The notes: generated from the sequence alone by a model not told the origin. Numbered from the stretch's first letter, positions 1-9,298 are shown. The stretch is 64,000 nt of DNA from Pseudoalteromonas xiamenensis (GCF_030994125.1 NZ_CP099917.1:372001-436000); one strand, 5' to 3'. Program-made: numbers and translations.

Positions 1-715
1 TTTTTAACAAACCGCCAAACCCTTCTTCATTCACTTGACCTGCAACAGACGCTGAATACGTGCCTATTTTATCTGGCTCCACGCTATTCATCACAGTGGT
101 CCAGTCTAAACCTGTAGAACGAATTGCATCCGTTGCCGCAAAAATAGTCGCTTGCAAGCCTCGCGGTTGATAACGGCTGTTATATAAATTTGCCGGTTCA
201 AAACCTGTAGGCAGCTGACCTGCTGCCTTTATAGGGTTGTCACGGTAAGTATCGTGTTTAACTTCCACCAATCCCTGAATGGTCACCTTTACTTCTTTTC
301 CTTCGATTTCTTCCACTGTCCAGTTGTTTGGAATAGGATTTGGAAGATCACGCTGTTTTACAGTAAAACAAATAGGTGTAGATTCATCACTGGTAAGCGT
401 CATACGCTGATGACCATGAGTTGCATCAACGTCAAAATGGTTCTTTTCAATTTTGCGAATTAGCGTACCGTCTAAGATTTGTTGACCTAGTTTTTTTTCT
501 ATTTCATCAACGCCGATTGGTTCACCTGAGGCTTGTACGTATTCGCCATTTTCAATGCGCACCAGATTCATCAATGTTGCTAAACCTAAAAACGTTTCTT
601 TTTTCTCTTGCTCGTCAAGCGTATTCAATACAATTCGTCTAAATCCTTGATGGAATGAAGTGCGACCCGCCGCATTAATCCCACCCATACCAACGATCAC
701 TGGTAATGCTGTCAT
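1..715 (-). CDS. fabY: Beta-ketoacyl-ACP synthase FabY (partial, 3' end outside window)
   Basis: The reverse strand reads open from an ATG at 715 to the window edge, giving the first 238 residues of a longer protein. It opens MTALPVIVGMGGINAAGRTS and continues with a long N-terminal region, then a QLPTGFEP motif and an ATDAIRSTGLDW segment near the edge. This matches my memory of FabY (Pseudomonas aeruginosa PA5174 type), a roughly 630-residue condensing enzyme that starts fatty acid synthesis by joining acetyl-CoA with malonyl-ACP. The catalytic Cys-His-His part lies beyond the window, so activity cannot be judged here. It is divergent from the GlxA-type regulator at 839, and a short intergenic region with a dyad separates them. 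The family call is firm; the symbol rests on the N-terminal resemblance. Confidence 0.85.
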   Translation of the reverse strand, partial: MTALPVIVGMGGINAAGRTSFHQGFRRIVLNTLDEQEKKETFLGLATLMNLVRIENGEYVQASGEPIGVDEIEKKLGQQILDGTLIRKIEKNHFDVDATHGHQRMTLTSDESTPICFTVKQRDLPNPIPNNWTVEEIEGKEVKVTIQGLVEVKHDTYRDNPIKAAGQLPTGFEPANLYNSRYQPRGLQATIFAATDAIRSTGLDWTTVMNSVEPDKIGTYSASVAGQVNEEGFGGLLK

Positions 716-763
716 TTCTGAACCCAACGTAATTACTACTATGACTAACATTGTAAATGCTTT

Positions 764-779
764 ATGATGGCACCATCAT
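764..779. promoter_or_regulatory. 7-bp perfect dyad between fabY and the GlxA-type regulator
   Basis: Arms ATGATGG and CCATCAT flank a 2-base spacer in the 123-bp divergent intergenic region. The dyad lies 49 bp upstream of the fabY start and 59 bp upstream of the regulator start, where a dimeric repressor or activator could act on both genes. No known binding consensus was recognised, so operator function is an inference. Confidence 0.35.
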
Positions 780-838
780 GCATATACAGCCACACAACAA
801 CCATTTTAGGCCATATCTAACTGGTCAGAGGATTTGAT

Positions 839-1833
839 ATGTCTGCAATAAACGTGGCGTTCGTCGTCTATGAACAAATGTTGGTCACAAGTTTAACCCT
901 GCCTATTGAAATGCTTAAGGCTGGAGAAGCGTTTGCAAAGAGACACAGTAATAGAAAAACTTTTCGTATACTTGATATTCAATTAGTAAGCGAAATGGGC
1001 CGAACCATTCCAAGTATTATCAGTGCTCCAATCCCAACCACTCCGATTGCCAATGCAAATCAACAGCAAGACTTCATAATAACCCCGAGTATTTGGCGAA
1101 ATCCGCGTCCAGTACTTCGCAATTCTGCAGGTTCAATTGATTGGTTGAACAAACAATGGGGGGTGGTGCGACGTTAATCGGTGTTGGTACAGGGGTTTGC
1201 CTTATTGCAGAAACCACTCTACTCGATTCACATCCAGCGACAACACATTGGCATTATGCATCGCAGTTTAAGCGTGATTACCCAAAGGTTGATTTAAAGC
1301 CCGATTACTTTATTACTCAATCTGAAAGGATGTATACCGTCGCAAGTTTAAATGCGCTTGCCGATGTCATCGTCCACCTGATTTCTCAAATATATGGAGC
1401 GTCAGCAGCTCAACACGTTCAACGTAATTTTTCTCATGAAGTACGAAAGCCATATGAAGAACAGCGATTTCTTGAAGGAGGTAGTGATAGGCACCCAGAT
1501 GAGCTCATCGCGGATATCCAATTTTGGCTTAAATCCAATATGCATGAAGAAATCTCATTTCGTGAAGTTGCCGCACAGTTTGGCATTTCCTATCGCACGA
1601 TGACACGCCGATTTAATCAAGCGATTGCTTTATCACCGCTGGAATATCTTCAAAAAATCCGCATTCAGGCCGCGACTGATTTACTGGCCGGTTCGAATCT
1701 AGAAATTCAAGAAGTTGCGATCGCGGTGGGATTTTCGAGTCAAGGTCAACTTACTCGATTATTCAAAGCTTATCTCGGGCAAACACCAAGCGAATATAGA
1801 AAAGTAGTCAGGAAAAAACTTTTCTCTCAGTAA
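839..1833 (+). pseudogene. GlxA/FtrA-family AraC-type regulator, frameshifted at a G tract
   Basis: Two overlapping reading frames together make one DJ-1/PfpI-like plus AraC-HTH protein. The first runs from the ATG at 839 to a stop at 1177 and carries the N-terminal DJ-1-like part (NVAFVVYEQM). The second takes over at about 1158 and carries ATLIGVGTGVCLIAE, then a C-terminal AraC double helix-turn-helix (EISFREVAAQFGIS, then EVAIAVGFSSQGQLTRLF) to 1833. The switch falls at a run of six G at 1158-1163. One more G would restore the expected WLNKQWGGGATLIGVGTG reading. Family members sense small molecules or act as activators; the ligand here is unknown. Both halves look otherwise intact, so the break is either recent or a sequencing error. 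Confidence 0.8.
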
Positions 1834-1851
1834 ACTTAAAAACAGAAAAAC

Positions 1852-2325
1852 TTAGAGTACCGCTTCAATCGTGAGTAATTTATTACCATTTGCAAAAGTG
1901 TGAAAAACTTCGTCGCCCTCTTCCATTCCCGCTAATTTACGGCCCATTGGGGAGGCAGGCGTTATTGTCCAAACTACACGGTTTTTGTATTCCAGTTTTA
2001 AGCCACCTTGGCTTGGACCGAGGAAATACCAATATTCGGTCTCTTCATCGTCCGCCAACATTATGAGCGAACCCACTTGTACTTTATCCGAAGAAAGTGT
2101 GAGTACGCTTTCATATTCTTTATATGATTTTATTAAACTATCCGCTCGTTCACTGTGTCCGTGCGCTAAGTAGCCCGCCTCTATCGCGAGCGAGTCATAT
2201 TGCGTTTCAGCGACACTTTGCTCGTGAACAGCTCCTGCCCTTGCGTTTTCCGCAGCGTCTTTTGCCTCATCAATTAGCTGTTCTAATAGAAAGAGTATTT
2301 GGTGTGTAACCGCCTGTTTGTTCAT
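1852..2325 (-). CDS. GreA/GreB-family elongation factor-like protein
   Basis: This 157-residue protein ends in a GreA/GreB C-terminal FKBP-like domain (about residues 80-157), with a VQVGSLIMLADDEETEYWYFLGP segment and a closing SPMGRKLAGMEEGDEVFH motif typical of the fold. The first 75 residues are helical, as expected for a coiled coil, but the segment does not match the classic GreA tip motif. It may therefore bind RNA polymerase like Gre or Rnk proteins without stimulating transcript cleavage. The gene starts at the stop codon of the upstream lipoprotein gene, overlapping by one base (TAATG), so the two are probably translationally coupled. Confident at the family level only. Confidence 0.8.
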   Translation of the reverse strand: MNKQAVTHQILFLLEQLIDEAKDAAENARAGAVHEQSVAETQYDSLAIEAGYLAHGHSERADSLIKSYKEYESVLTLSSDKVQVGSLIMLADDEETEYWYFLGPSQGGLKLEYKNRVVWTITPASPMGRKLAGMEEGDEVFHTFANGNKLLTIEAVL

Positions 2326-2759
2326 TATCGCATTACCTCAAACTCTTTTATTGCCAACTCTTGGATTCCATCGAACACGACAATTTTCCATACCATTTGC
2401 TCTGACGAACACACGCCTACCATCCCTTGTGCAAAATAAACACCTGTTGAAACTTCTGAAAAAGTAATTGGAATACGGCCCATGTTCATATTCACGCCAG
2501 TAATAGTTGCAGTTAACTTACGATTTTCCTTTGCACTAACAAGTATTGGAAAAGGTTCTTCACCTTTAATTGTACTGAAACCCAAAATAACTCGCTCAGT
2601 TTTTAAACGATCAAGACATTCTTTATCGGAAAGGCAAAATTTAACGGAATTTGAACTTTCACTTTTTTCTGAACTTTCGTGTATACTTGATGATGACTCT
2701 CCACACCCAAAAAGGGCTAACGAGATCAGAAAGGGAAAAAACGTATAAATAATGCGCAT
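2325..2759 (-). CDS. Putative lipoprotein of unknown function
   Basis: This 144-residue protein begins with a hydrophobic signal ending in the lipobox SLALFGC, so Cys19 should be lipidated. A serine-rich, low-complexity linker follows (about residues 20-40), then a compact domain with two Cys (CLSDKECL) and a later Cys (VGVCSSE) that could form disulfides. A VNMNMGRIPITF segment is prominent. I do not recognise a characterised family. It lies directly upstream of the GreA-like gene with a one-base overlap, and is divergent from the ccoNOQP operon. A location on the inner or outer membrane facing the periplasm is inferred from the lipobox. Confidence 0.7.
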   Translation of the reverse strand: MRIIYTFFPFLISLALFGCGESSSSIHESSEKSESSNSVKFCLSDKECLDRLKTERVILGFSTIKGEEPFPILVSAKENRKLTATITGVNMNMGRIPITFSEVSTGVYFAQGMVGVCSSEQMVWKIVVFDGIQELAIKEFEVMR

Positions 2760-2857
2760 TTTTACATCGAATTAAGAATGAAGTAATTGGGTCGAGATAG
2801 TAACAAATATTTTTGTAAATGTGTCATTTCCAAAATTTCAAAAACTCAGTTCGAAAT

Positions 2858-2871
2858 TTGATTGATGTCAT
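2858..2871 (+). promoter_or_regulatory. Candidate Fnr box upstream of ccoN
   Basis: The 14-mer TTGATTGATGTCAT matches the Fnr consensus TTGAT-N4-ATCAA at 8 of 10 informative positions: a perfect left half and three of five in the right. It lies about 210 bp upstream of the ccoN start, in the promoter region of an operon known in other bacteria to be Fnr-controlled. An Fnr/EtrA gene sits at 10163-10897 in this window. No second, better site was found in the region. Confidence 0.4.
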
Positions 2872-2961
2872 TATTTTATGCGATTGAGGTATCTTTTTAA
2901 TTGCAAAGAAATTATCATTTTCCCTGCAAAAAATAAGGTTTCTCGAGTTCGTTTTTTGTAC

Positions 2962-2992
2962 TTTTCAAGTACTTAAATGTAGTACTTGAAAA
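2962..2992. repeat. 12-bp perfect inverted repeat in the ccoN leader
   Basis: TTTTCAAGTACT at 2962-2973 and AGTACTTGAAAA at 2981-2992 are exact reverse complements around the 7-base loop TAAATGT. There is no following T tract, so it is not a standard terminator. It lies 90 bp upstream of the ccoN ATG, downstream of the candidate Fnr box, and could be an operator for a dimeric regulator or an RNA hairpin in the leader. Confidence 0.6.
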
Positions 2993-3082
2993 TGACAAGT
3001 AACGGAATCGTTGAAAATATAACAGGGCCTGTTTTACAGGTAATTCATTTCTAAACGCATAAATTGCAGCGGAATCCAGAAA

Positions 3083-4516
3083 ATGAGCCAAACAGTAGCA
3101 TCACAAACTGAGTACAATTATAAAGTTGTACGCCAATTCGCTATCATGACAGTGATTTGGGGCATCGTTGGCATGGGTGTAGGTGTGTTTATCGCGGCCC
3201 AGCTTGCTTGGCCTTGGTTAAACTTCGACACTCCATGGTTAACTTACTCTAGACTACGTCCGTTACACACGAACGCAGTTATTTTCGCATTTGGTACAAG
3301 TGCACTATTTGCAACGTCTTACTACGTTGTACAGCGTACATGTCAAACGCGTCTTTTCTCAGACAAACTTGCAGCATTCACCTTTTGGGGTTGGCAAGCA
3401 ATTATCGTATCTGCGGCAATTACATTACCTCTTGGTATTACGTCGTCAAAAGAATACGCTGAGCTTGAGTGGCCTATCGACATCGCTATCGCGATTGTTT
3501 GGGTAAGTTATGCAGTGGTGTTCTTCGGTACGCTAATCAAGCGTAAAGTATCGCACATCTATGTTGCTAACTGGTTCTACGCGGGTTTCATCATTACGGT
3601 TGCAATTCTTCATATCGTAAACAGCATGGCAATCCCTGTTTCACTAACTAAATCATACTCAATCTACGCGGGTGCTGTGGATGCGATGGTTCAGTGGTGG
3701 TACGGCCACAACGCGGTAGGTTTCCTACTAACTGCAGGTTTCTTAGGTATGATGTATTACTTTGTACCGAAACAAGCTGGCCGTCCGGTTTATTCTTACC
3801 GTCTATCTGTTGTTCACTTCTGGGCACTTGTTTCTCTATATATCTGGGCAGGTCCTCACCACCTTCACTACACCGCTTTACCTGACTGGACTCAATCACT
3901 CGGTATGGTTATGTCAGTGATCCTATTCGTTCCGTCTTGGGGTGGTATGATCAACGGTATCATGACGCTTTCTGGCGCATGGCACAAACTACGTACTGAC
4001 CCAGTACTACGTTTCCTTGTTGTTTCTCTTTCATTTTACGGTATGTCTACGTTTGAAGGTCCAATGATGGCTATTAAGTCAGTAAATGCGCTTTCTCACT
4101 ACACAGACTGGACTGTTGGTCACGTACACTCAGGTGCGCTAGGTTGGGTTGCTATGATTTCAATCGGTGCTATCTACCACCTAATCCCTGCTCTTTTCGG
4201 TCATTCAGGCATGTACAGCGTGCGTCTTGTTAACACACACTTCTGGTTACACACTGTTGGTGTAGTTCTTTACATCGTTGCAATGTGGATCTCTGGTGTT
4301 ATGCAAGGTCTAATGTGGCGCGCAGTAAACGCTGACGGCACGTTAATGTACAGCTTTGTACAAGCACTTGAAGCATCTAAGCCTTTCTACATCATGCGTT
4401 TCCTTGGTGGTGTGTTCATCGTTACAGGTATGCTTGTAATGGCTTACAACACTTTCCGTACAGTTACAGCAAAAAGCGGCTCACTAGCTGACGACGCTAA
4501 AGCACAATTGGCTTAA
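3083..4516 (+). CDS. ccoN: cbb3-type cytochrome c oxidase subunit I
   Basis: This 477-residue protein is the catalytic subunit of the high-affinity cbb3 oxidase, which reduces oxygen to water at the inner membrane while pumping protons. It has about 12 membrane segments. The metal ligands are visible: His62 in RPLHTNAV (heme b), His209 in WWYGHNAV with Tyr253 in YIWAGPHH (the expected crosslinked His-Tyr pair), His259/His260 (copper B), and His347/His349 in [11 protein letters not shown] (hemes). Length and motifs are normal for CcoN. It heads the ccoNOQP operon, with ccoO 12 bp downstream. The leader holds an Fnr-like box and a 12-bp inverted repeat, consistent with low-oxygen control. Identification is very secure. 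Confidence 0.98.
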   Translation: MSQTVASQTEYNYKVVRQFAIMTVIWGIVGMGVGVFIAAQLAWPWLNFDTPWLTYSRLRPLHTNAVIFAFGTSALFATSYYVVQRTCQTRLFSDKLAAFTFWGWQAIIVSAAITLPLGITSSKEYAELEWPIDIAIAIVWVSYAVVFFGTLIKRKVSHIYVANWFYAGFIITVAILHIVNSMAIPVSLTKSYSIYAGAVDAMVQWWYGHNAVGFLLTAGFLGMMYYFVPKQAGRPVYSYRLSVVHFWALVSLYIWAGPHHLHYTALPDWTQSLGMVMSVILFVPSWGGMINGIMTLSGAWHKLRTDPVLRFLVVSLSFYGMSTFEGPMMAIKSVNALSHYTDWTVGHVHSGALGWVAMISIGAIYHLIPALFGHSGMYSVRLVNTHFWLHTVGVVLYIVAMWISGVMQGLMWRAVNADGTLMYSFVQALEASKPFYIMRFLGGVFIVTGMLVMAYNTFRTVTAKSGSLADDAKAQLA

Positions 4517-4528
4517 GAGGTGTAGAAC

Positions 4529-5149
4529 ATGGCAAATAATAACTCAACCAATAAACATGAAATTGTAGAAAAGAACGTTGGCCTGATGGCTATCCTAACG
4601 GTGTTCGCAATCAGTTTCGGTGCATTGGTAGAAATCACACCACTTATGTTCCAAAAAGACACAACTCAACCAGTAGAAGGACTACGTCCGTTAACTGCGC
4701 TTGAGCTTGAAGGTCGAGACATTTTCGTACGTGAAGGCTGTTACGGCTGTCACTCTCAAATGATCCGTCCTTTCCGTGACGAAGTTGAGCGCTACGGCCA
4801 CTACTCTGTTGCGGGCGAATCAGTATGGGATCACCCATTCCAATGGGGTTCAAAACGTACTGGTCCTGATTTGGCACGTGTTGGTCATCGTTATTCAGAC
4901 GATTGGCATTATGCTCACTTAATGGATCCGCGTTCAGTAGTTCCAGAGTCAAACATGCCTGGCTATCCTTGGTTAGACAAAAACGTACTAGACGGCAAGT
5001 TGACCGCCAAGAAAATGGAAGTCTTTAAAGGGTTTGGTGTTCCATACACTGATGAAGACATCAAAGGCGCAGAAGCGGCAGTTAAGGGCAAAACAGAAAT
5101 TCAAGCTCTAATCGCGTATCTGCAACAGCTTGGTACACACTTGAAGTAA
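4529..5149 (+). CDS. ccoO: cbb3-type cytochrome c oxidase subunit II (monoheme cytochrome c)
   Basis: This 206-residue subunit is anchored by one N-terminal membrane helix (about residues 18-36) and exposes a c-type heme domain to the periplasm. The heme-binding motif is CYGCH (Cys71, Cys74, His75), and the likely axial Met143 is in SNMPGYPW. It passes electrons from CcoP toward the CcoN active site. It is preceded by a good ribosome site (AGAGGTG) 12 bp after ccoN and followed by ccoQ 6 bp later, so the four genes form one transcript. Nothing unusual was noted. Confidence 0.98.
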   Translation: MANNNSTNKHEIVEKNVGLMAILTVFAISFGALVEITPLMFQKDTTQPVEGLRPLTALELEGRDIFVREGCYGCHSQMIRPFRDEVERYGHYSVAGESVWDHPFQWGSKRTGPDLARVGHRYSDDWHYAHLMDPRSVVPESNMPGYPWLDKNVLDGKLTAKKMEVFKGFGVPYTDEDIKGAEAAVKGKTEIQALIAYLQQLGTHLK

Positions 5150-5155
5150 TTTATT

Positions 5156-5341
5156 ATGGATTACGGAACATACAGAGGCATTTTAACTCTGGTAATTTTG
5201 GTACTGTTTATCGTTATTGTTGTGTGGGCTTATAGCAAACGCACTAAAAATCGTTTTGATAATGCTGCAAACGCTATATTTGAAGACGAGAAAACGCACA
5301 ATGAAACGATCTCTAAAGAGGAAAAGGAGTCTGAAAAATGA
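5156..5341 (+). CDS. ccoQ: cbb3-type oxidase small subunit CcoQ
   Basis: This 61-residue protein has a single membrane helix at about residues 7-26 followed by a charged cytoplasmic tail rich in Lys and Glu, the usual build of CcoQ/FixQ. In other bacteria this subunit stabilises the assembled oxidase or its association with CcoP. Its last four bases overlap the start of ccoP (ATGA), indicating coupled translation. The position between ccoO and ccoP makes the call certain despite low sequence conservation in this family. Confidence 0.93.
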   Translation: MDYGTYRGILTLVILVLFIVIVVWAYSKRTKNRFDNAANAIFEDEKTHNETISKEEKESEK

Positions 5342-6309
5342 CTAGCTTTTGGAGTATTTGGGTCATCGTATTGACCTTATCGTGTCTTGCTATCATCTTC
5401 GGCTTGCTAATTTGGAACCTGAAGAATTACGCAGGTGTAGAAGAAGGCGCAAGTTGTGGACATGAGTACGATGGTATTGAAGAACTGAACAACCCACTAC
5501 CTAAGTGGTGGACAATCATGTTCTTCGCTACGTTTGTTTGGTCTGTATTCTATCTTGCAGCATACCCGGGCCTAGGTAACTGGGAAGGTCTATTCAAATG
5601 GACAAGCTCAAACCAAGGTATCACATCAATGGCTGAATCTAAGCAAGCGGTGATTGATGCAAAGGCAAACGGTGAACGTGTGCAACTTGACCAAGAAGTT
5701 CGTGCGGCAGAAGAACGTTTCGGCCCAATCTTTAAACAATACGCTGCTCAAGATATTGAAGTATTAGTTAAAGATGAAAAAGCACTCGAAATTGGTCAAC
5801 GCCTGTTCTCACAAAACTGTGCCCAGTGTCACGGCTCTGATGCGCGCGGTGGTGTTGGTTTCCCTAATCTTTCAGATAACGACTGGTTATACGGTGGTAC
5901 ACCTGACAAGATAAAAGAAACTATCCTTCACGGCCGTAAAGCAGCTATGCCAGCTTGGAAAGACGCGTTAGGTGAGCAAGGTGTTAAAGAAGTTACCGCT
6001 TTCGTTCTTAGCCTTTCTGGTCGTAAAGTAAACCAAAAAGACGCTGACGCTGGTCAAGCTCGCTTTGCAATGTGTGCTGCGTGTCACGGTATGGATGGTA
6101 AAGGTTCTGTAGCACATAACCTACCATTTGGCGCACCAAACCTAACAGACAACATTTGGTTATACGGTGGTTCTCAACGTGCAGTTGAAGAAACACTTAA
6201 CCATGGTCGTCAAGGTGTGATGCCAGCATGGAAAGACATTTTAGGTGAAGAAAAAGTTCACCTATTAGCTGCATACGTTTACAGCTTATCGCATAACGAA
6301 AAGCACTAA
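5338..6309 (+). CDS. ccoP: cbb3-type cytochrome c oxidase subunit III (diheme cytochrome c)
   Basis: This 323-residue protein has two membrane helices (about residues 7-27 and 57-77) and two c-type heme domains in the periplasm. The heme sites are CAQCH (Cys161, Cys164, His165) and CAACH (Cys246, Cys249, His250), each followed by a conserved NLSDNDWLYGG or NLTDNIWLYGG stretch and an MPAWKD segment carrying the likely axial Met. It is the electron entry subunit of the oxidase. The two heme domains are clearly internal duplicates. It overlaps ccoQ by four bases and ends just before a strong terminator, so the oxidase operon is ccoNOQP only. Confidence 0.98.
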   Translation: MTSFWSIWVIVLTLSCLAIIFGLLIWNLKNYAGVEEGASCGHEYDGIEELNNPLPKWWTIMFFATFVWSVFYLAAYPGLGNWEGLFKWTSSNQGITSMAESKQAVIDAKANGERVQLDQEVRAAEERFGPIFKQYAAQDIEVLVKDEKALEIGQRLFSQNCAQCHGSDARGGVGFPNLSDNDWLYGGTPDKIKETILHGRKAAMPAWKDALGEQGVKEVTAFVLSLSGRKVNQKDADAGQARFAMCAACHGMDGKGSVAHNLPFGAPNLTDNIWLYGGSQRAVEETLNHGRQGVMPAWKDILGEEKVHLLAAYVYSLSHNEKH

Positions 6310-6330
6310 TAACGTAAGTTATCTAAGATC

Positions 6331-6360
6331 AAAAAAGCCTCCGATTGGAGGCTTTTTTTT
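6331..6360 (+). terminator. Rho-independent terminator after ccoP
   Basis: The hairpin GCCTCC-GATT-GGAGGC (6337-6352) is followed by eight T and preceded by six A. It closes the ccoNOQP operon 21 bp after the ccoP stop and separates it from the fixH-ccoI-ccoS transcript. Confidence 0.93.
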
Positions 6361-6419
6361 GGGTTTTTATAAGGATTTAAGATAGAATGCTTGCACCAAT
6401 TTTTAGTTGTTGAGTCACT

Positions 6420-6911
6420 ATGAACCCTACTCCGTGGTATAAAAATTTCTGGCCTTGGTTTTTAATGTTTTTCCCACTTGTGAGCATCGTCGCATGTGTA
6501 TTGCTTGTGTTTGTTGCCGTTGGAAATGGTCCAGATTTAGTTGTTGATGATTACTATAAAAAAGGTAAAGCGATCAACCTAGAGTTAACTAAGTTCGACA
6601 AAGCTAAAGCGTTATATCTACACGGGGATCTTAACGTTGCTGAACATCGAATTGCGTTCGATTTTACAAAAGGTGATCATAGTCAAGTTACAGCGCTTAA
6701 AGCTTCATTTTATCATCGCACAATTAAGAAACACGACTTCAACGTCACTTTATTGCAAAATGCTGACGGTCATTTCACCGCGACAGTTGAACACTACGAA
6801 CCTGGTGCATATACCATATTCCTTGAACCTATGGATGGCAGCTGGAAGTTAAAAGAAAATCTAGAGTTACCAACGAAACAAACTGTCTCTATCAGCCCTG
6901 ATTATAAATAA
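6420..6911 (+). CDS. FixH family membrane protein
   Basis: This 163-residue protein has one N-terminal membrane helix (about residues 10-33, WFLMFFPLVSIVACVLLVFVAV) and a soluble periplasmic beta-rich domain. The GPDLVVDDYYKKGKAIN segment just after the helix is the hallmark of FixH/CcoH. FixH proteins are needed for assembly and stability of the cbb3 oxidase, possibly by handling CcoN or CcoP intermediates. It lies after the ccoP terminator and 11 bp before the copper ATPase gene, so it opens the maturation operon. The pattern FixH-CcoI-CcoS is standard. Confidence 0.93.
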   Translation: MNPTPWYKNFWPWFLMFFPLVSIVACVLLVFVAVGNGPDLVVDDYYKKGKAINLELTKFDKAKALYLHGDLNVAEHRIAFDFTKGDHSQVTALKASFYHRTIKKHDFNVTLLQNADGHFTATVEHYEPGAYTIFLEPMDGSWKLKENLELPTKQTVSISPDYK

Positions 6912-6922
6912 GTAGGTTAGCC

Positions 6923-9298
6923 ATGTCGCAAAGTTGTTTCCACTGTTTGGAACCCATACCAAGTGGATTTGATGGACAGGTTACCTATGAACACGAACAA
7001 CATCCTGTCTGTTGTATAGGCTGTCAGGCCGTCGCTGAGCATATTATTGCTGAAGGAATGAGCGATTATTATAAGTTTCGAACAGTCAAAGCTGGCAAAG
7101 TCGAAAACTTAGTCCCTGATCAACTTAAAATCATCGAAAGCTATGATAATGATGCTATTCAGGAAGATTTTATTTCGCATCAGGGCAGCCTAAACGAAGT
7201 ATTGTTGAGTGTAGAAGGCATTAGTTGCGCCGCATGTGCATGGCTCATTGAAAAACAACTTTTAGCACTCAACGGCGTTGCGCGAGTGGACGTTAACACA
7301 TCGACCCACCGCGCGATGATCTTATGGGACCCTTCGCTCATCAAACTCAGTGAAATGATAGCGAGTCTACATAATATTGGTTACAAAACCTACCCATTTC
7401 AAGCGGATGAAGAAGCAAGTCAAAAACAAGCGGTAGCGAAAGCATATGTCCGACGACTTGGCGTTGCCGGCATCATGACGATGCAAGTCATGATGTTTGC
7501 CTTTGCCATGTACTTTGGCATGTTCTCTGGTATGGATGAGAACTTCGAAGAATACTTCCGCTGGATTAGCTTTGTCCTTGCAACGCCTGTGATCCTATAT
7601 TCAGCCTTGCCTTTTTTATCTAATGCGATAAAAGGACTCAAAGCCAAACAGCTCAATATGGATTTGCCCGTTTCAATGGCAATTTTCGGTGCATATGTAG
7701 CAAGCAGTTACGCGACAATTATGCATACGGGTGAAGTTTACTTTGAATCTATCTGTATGTTTACCTTCTTATTGTTACTCGGTAAATATCTTGAATTTAG
7801 AGCAAGATTAAAAGCGAGTGAGTTCACAGCCAATTTGCACAAGCTACTCCCCTTGACGGCAAGAAAATTACTCGAGTCAGGCGAAGAGCTGATTATTGCA
7901 GCTAAGCAATTAACACTGGGTGACAAAATCCTTGTTAAAGCAGGTGAAACAATACCAGCTGACGGACTCGTTATCGAAGGCAAAACTTCCGTAGACGAGT
8001 CGATGATGACTGGTGAACACCTCCCCGTTTCTAAAATAGTAGGCAACCAAGTCTTTGCCGGCACAAATAATCATGATGGTGTCATTACCATTGAGATAAA
8101 TCAGCTTGGTCAAAATACTTTAATCAATCAAATCATTCGCTTGCAACATAGTGCCCTGACCAAAAGGCCAAAACTCGTTGAAGTTACTGATAAAGTTGCA
8201 CAGTGGTTTGTTGCCTGTCTGCTACTCTTCGCAACCGCCACAGCGATTGGATGGTACCCTATCTCTCCAGACAAAGCCTTTTGGATAACTATCTCTGTAC
8301 TTGTTGCGACTTGTCCTTGCGCGCTGAGTTTAGCAATTCCCACAGCCTTGACTTGTGCCGTCGCCAATTTGACAAAAAAAGGCATTTTAATAAAAGAAGC
8401 ACATGTGTTAGAAACGCTGCCAAAAGTTACCCGTTTTGCATTTGATAAAACAGGGACTCTTACGGAAGGTCGATTTACAATTACCGACGTTGTGACACTG
8501 AGTGATTCATACGACAAAGAGACTTGCTTAAAGTTTGCAGGGCAATTGGAACATTTTTCTGAGCACCCTATCGCGAAAGCGTTTGAAGACTATTTTCCCA
8601 ACAATCGAGCTTTAGACAACGTCGAAGTTTGCTCAGGTTATGGCATTCAGGGCGTTATTCAAAACCTAAATATCGCCATAGGTAAACCATCTTGGTTTGA
8701 TAATTATGAAAGTGACGCACAAGCCGTTTTATTTATCGACGCTAAGCCAGTCTGTGAATTTAAATTAAGTGACAAAGTTAGAAATAGTGCACGCAACGTC
8801 ATCGCGCAATTAAAGTCACAGGGTGTAACGTCTCACATGCTCACCGGTGACTCATCCAACTCAGGTCGTTTGCTTGCAACGCAACTTAAAATGGATTCAG
8901 TCCAAAGCGCTTGTACGCCTAAAGACAAACAGTCCTATGTAGACGATTGGGCATCCAAAGGCGAAGTCGTTGCAATGGTCGGCGACGGAATCAATGACAG
9001 TCCGGTTTTCAACTCAGCACACTTATCCATAGCAATGGAAACAGGCGCGGATATTTCAAAAAATACGGCCGATGTAGTACTGTTACGGAGTGACTTAGTC
9101 GCGATACCTGCGTTAATAACGGTTGCCAAAAAAACGAAACTAATTGTTCGCCAAAATCTTGCTTTGTCACTGATTTATAATGGCTCCATTCTACCTCTCG
9201 CGGCATTAGGGATGGTTGAACCATGGCAAGCCGTTATCGGTATGTCTGCAAGTTCGATTATCGTTATATGTAACTCTTTAAGGTTACTTAAACTATGA
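6923..9298 (+). CDS. ccoI: Heavy-metal P-type ATPase CcoI/FixI (copper for cbb3 oxidase)
   Basis: This 791-residue P1B-type ATPase exports copper across the inner membrane for insertion into the CcoN active site. It starts with a Cys-rich domain (Cys5, Cys8, Cys30, Cys31, Cys34), as in FixI-type ATPases, then an HMA domain with the metal motif SCAAC (Cys102, Cys105). Later come the membrane CPC motif in ATCPCALSLAIP (about residue 464), the phosphorylation motif DKTGTLTEG (about 507) and GDGINDSP. These mark the slow-turnover CopA2/FixI class. Its stop overlaps the start of ccoS (ATGA). Very secure. Confidence 0.96.
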   Translation: MSQSCFHCLEPIPSGFDGQVTYEHEQHPVCCIGCQAVAEHIIAEGMSDYYKFRTVKAGKVENLVPDQLKIIESYDNDAIQEDFISHQGSLNEVLLSVEGISCAACAWLIEKQLLALNGVARVDVNTSTHRAMILWDPSLIKLSEMIASLHNIGYKTYPFQADEEASQKQAVAKAYVRRLGVAGIMTMQVMMFAFAMYFGMFSGMDENFEEYFRWISFVLATPVILYSALPFLSNAIKGLKAKQLNMDLPVSMAIFGAYVASSYATIMHTGEVYFESICMFTFLLLLGKYLEFRARLKASEFTANLHKLLPLTARKLLESGEELIIAAKQLTLGDKILVKAGETIPADGLVIEGKTSVDESMMTGEHLPVSKIVGNQVFAGTNNHDGVITIEINQLGQNTLINQIIRLQHSALTKRPKLVEVTDKVAQWFVACLLLFATATAIGWYPISPDKAFWITISVLVATCPCALSLAIPTALTCAVANLTKKGILIKEAHVLETLPKVTRFAFDKTGTLTEGRFTITDVVTLSDSYDKETCLKFAGQLEHFSEHPIAKAFEDYFPNNRALDNVEVCSGYGIQGVIQNLNIAIGKPSWFDNYESDAQAVLFIDAKPVCEFKLSDKVRNSARNVIAQLKSQGVTSHMLTGDSSNSGRLLATQLKMDSVQSACTPKDKQSYVDDWASKGEVVAMVGDGINDSPVFNSAHLSIAMETGADISKNTADVVLLRSDLVAIPALITVAKKTKLIVRQNLALSLIYNGSILPLAALGMVEPWQAVIGMSASSIIVICNSLRLLKL

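Noticed and set aside
254..642. Two plus-strand frames at the window start
   Set aside because: They are antisense to the clear fabY frame and have no recognisable product.
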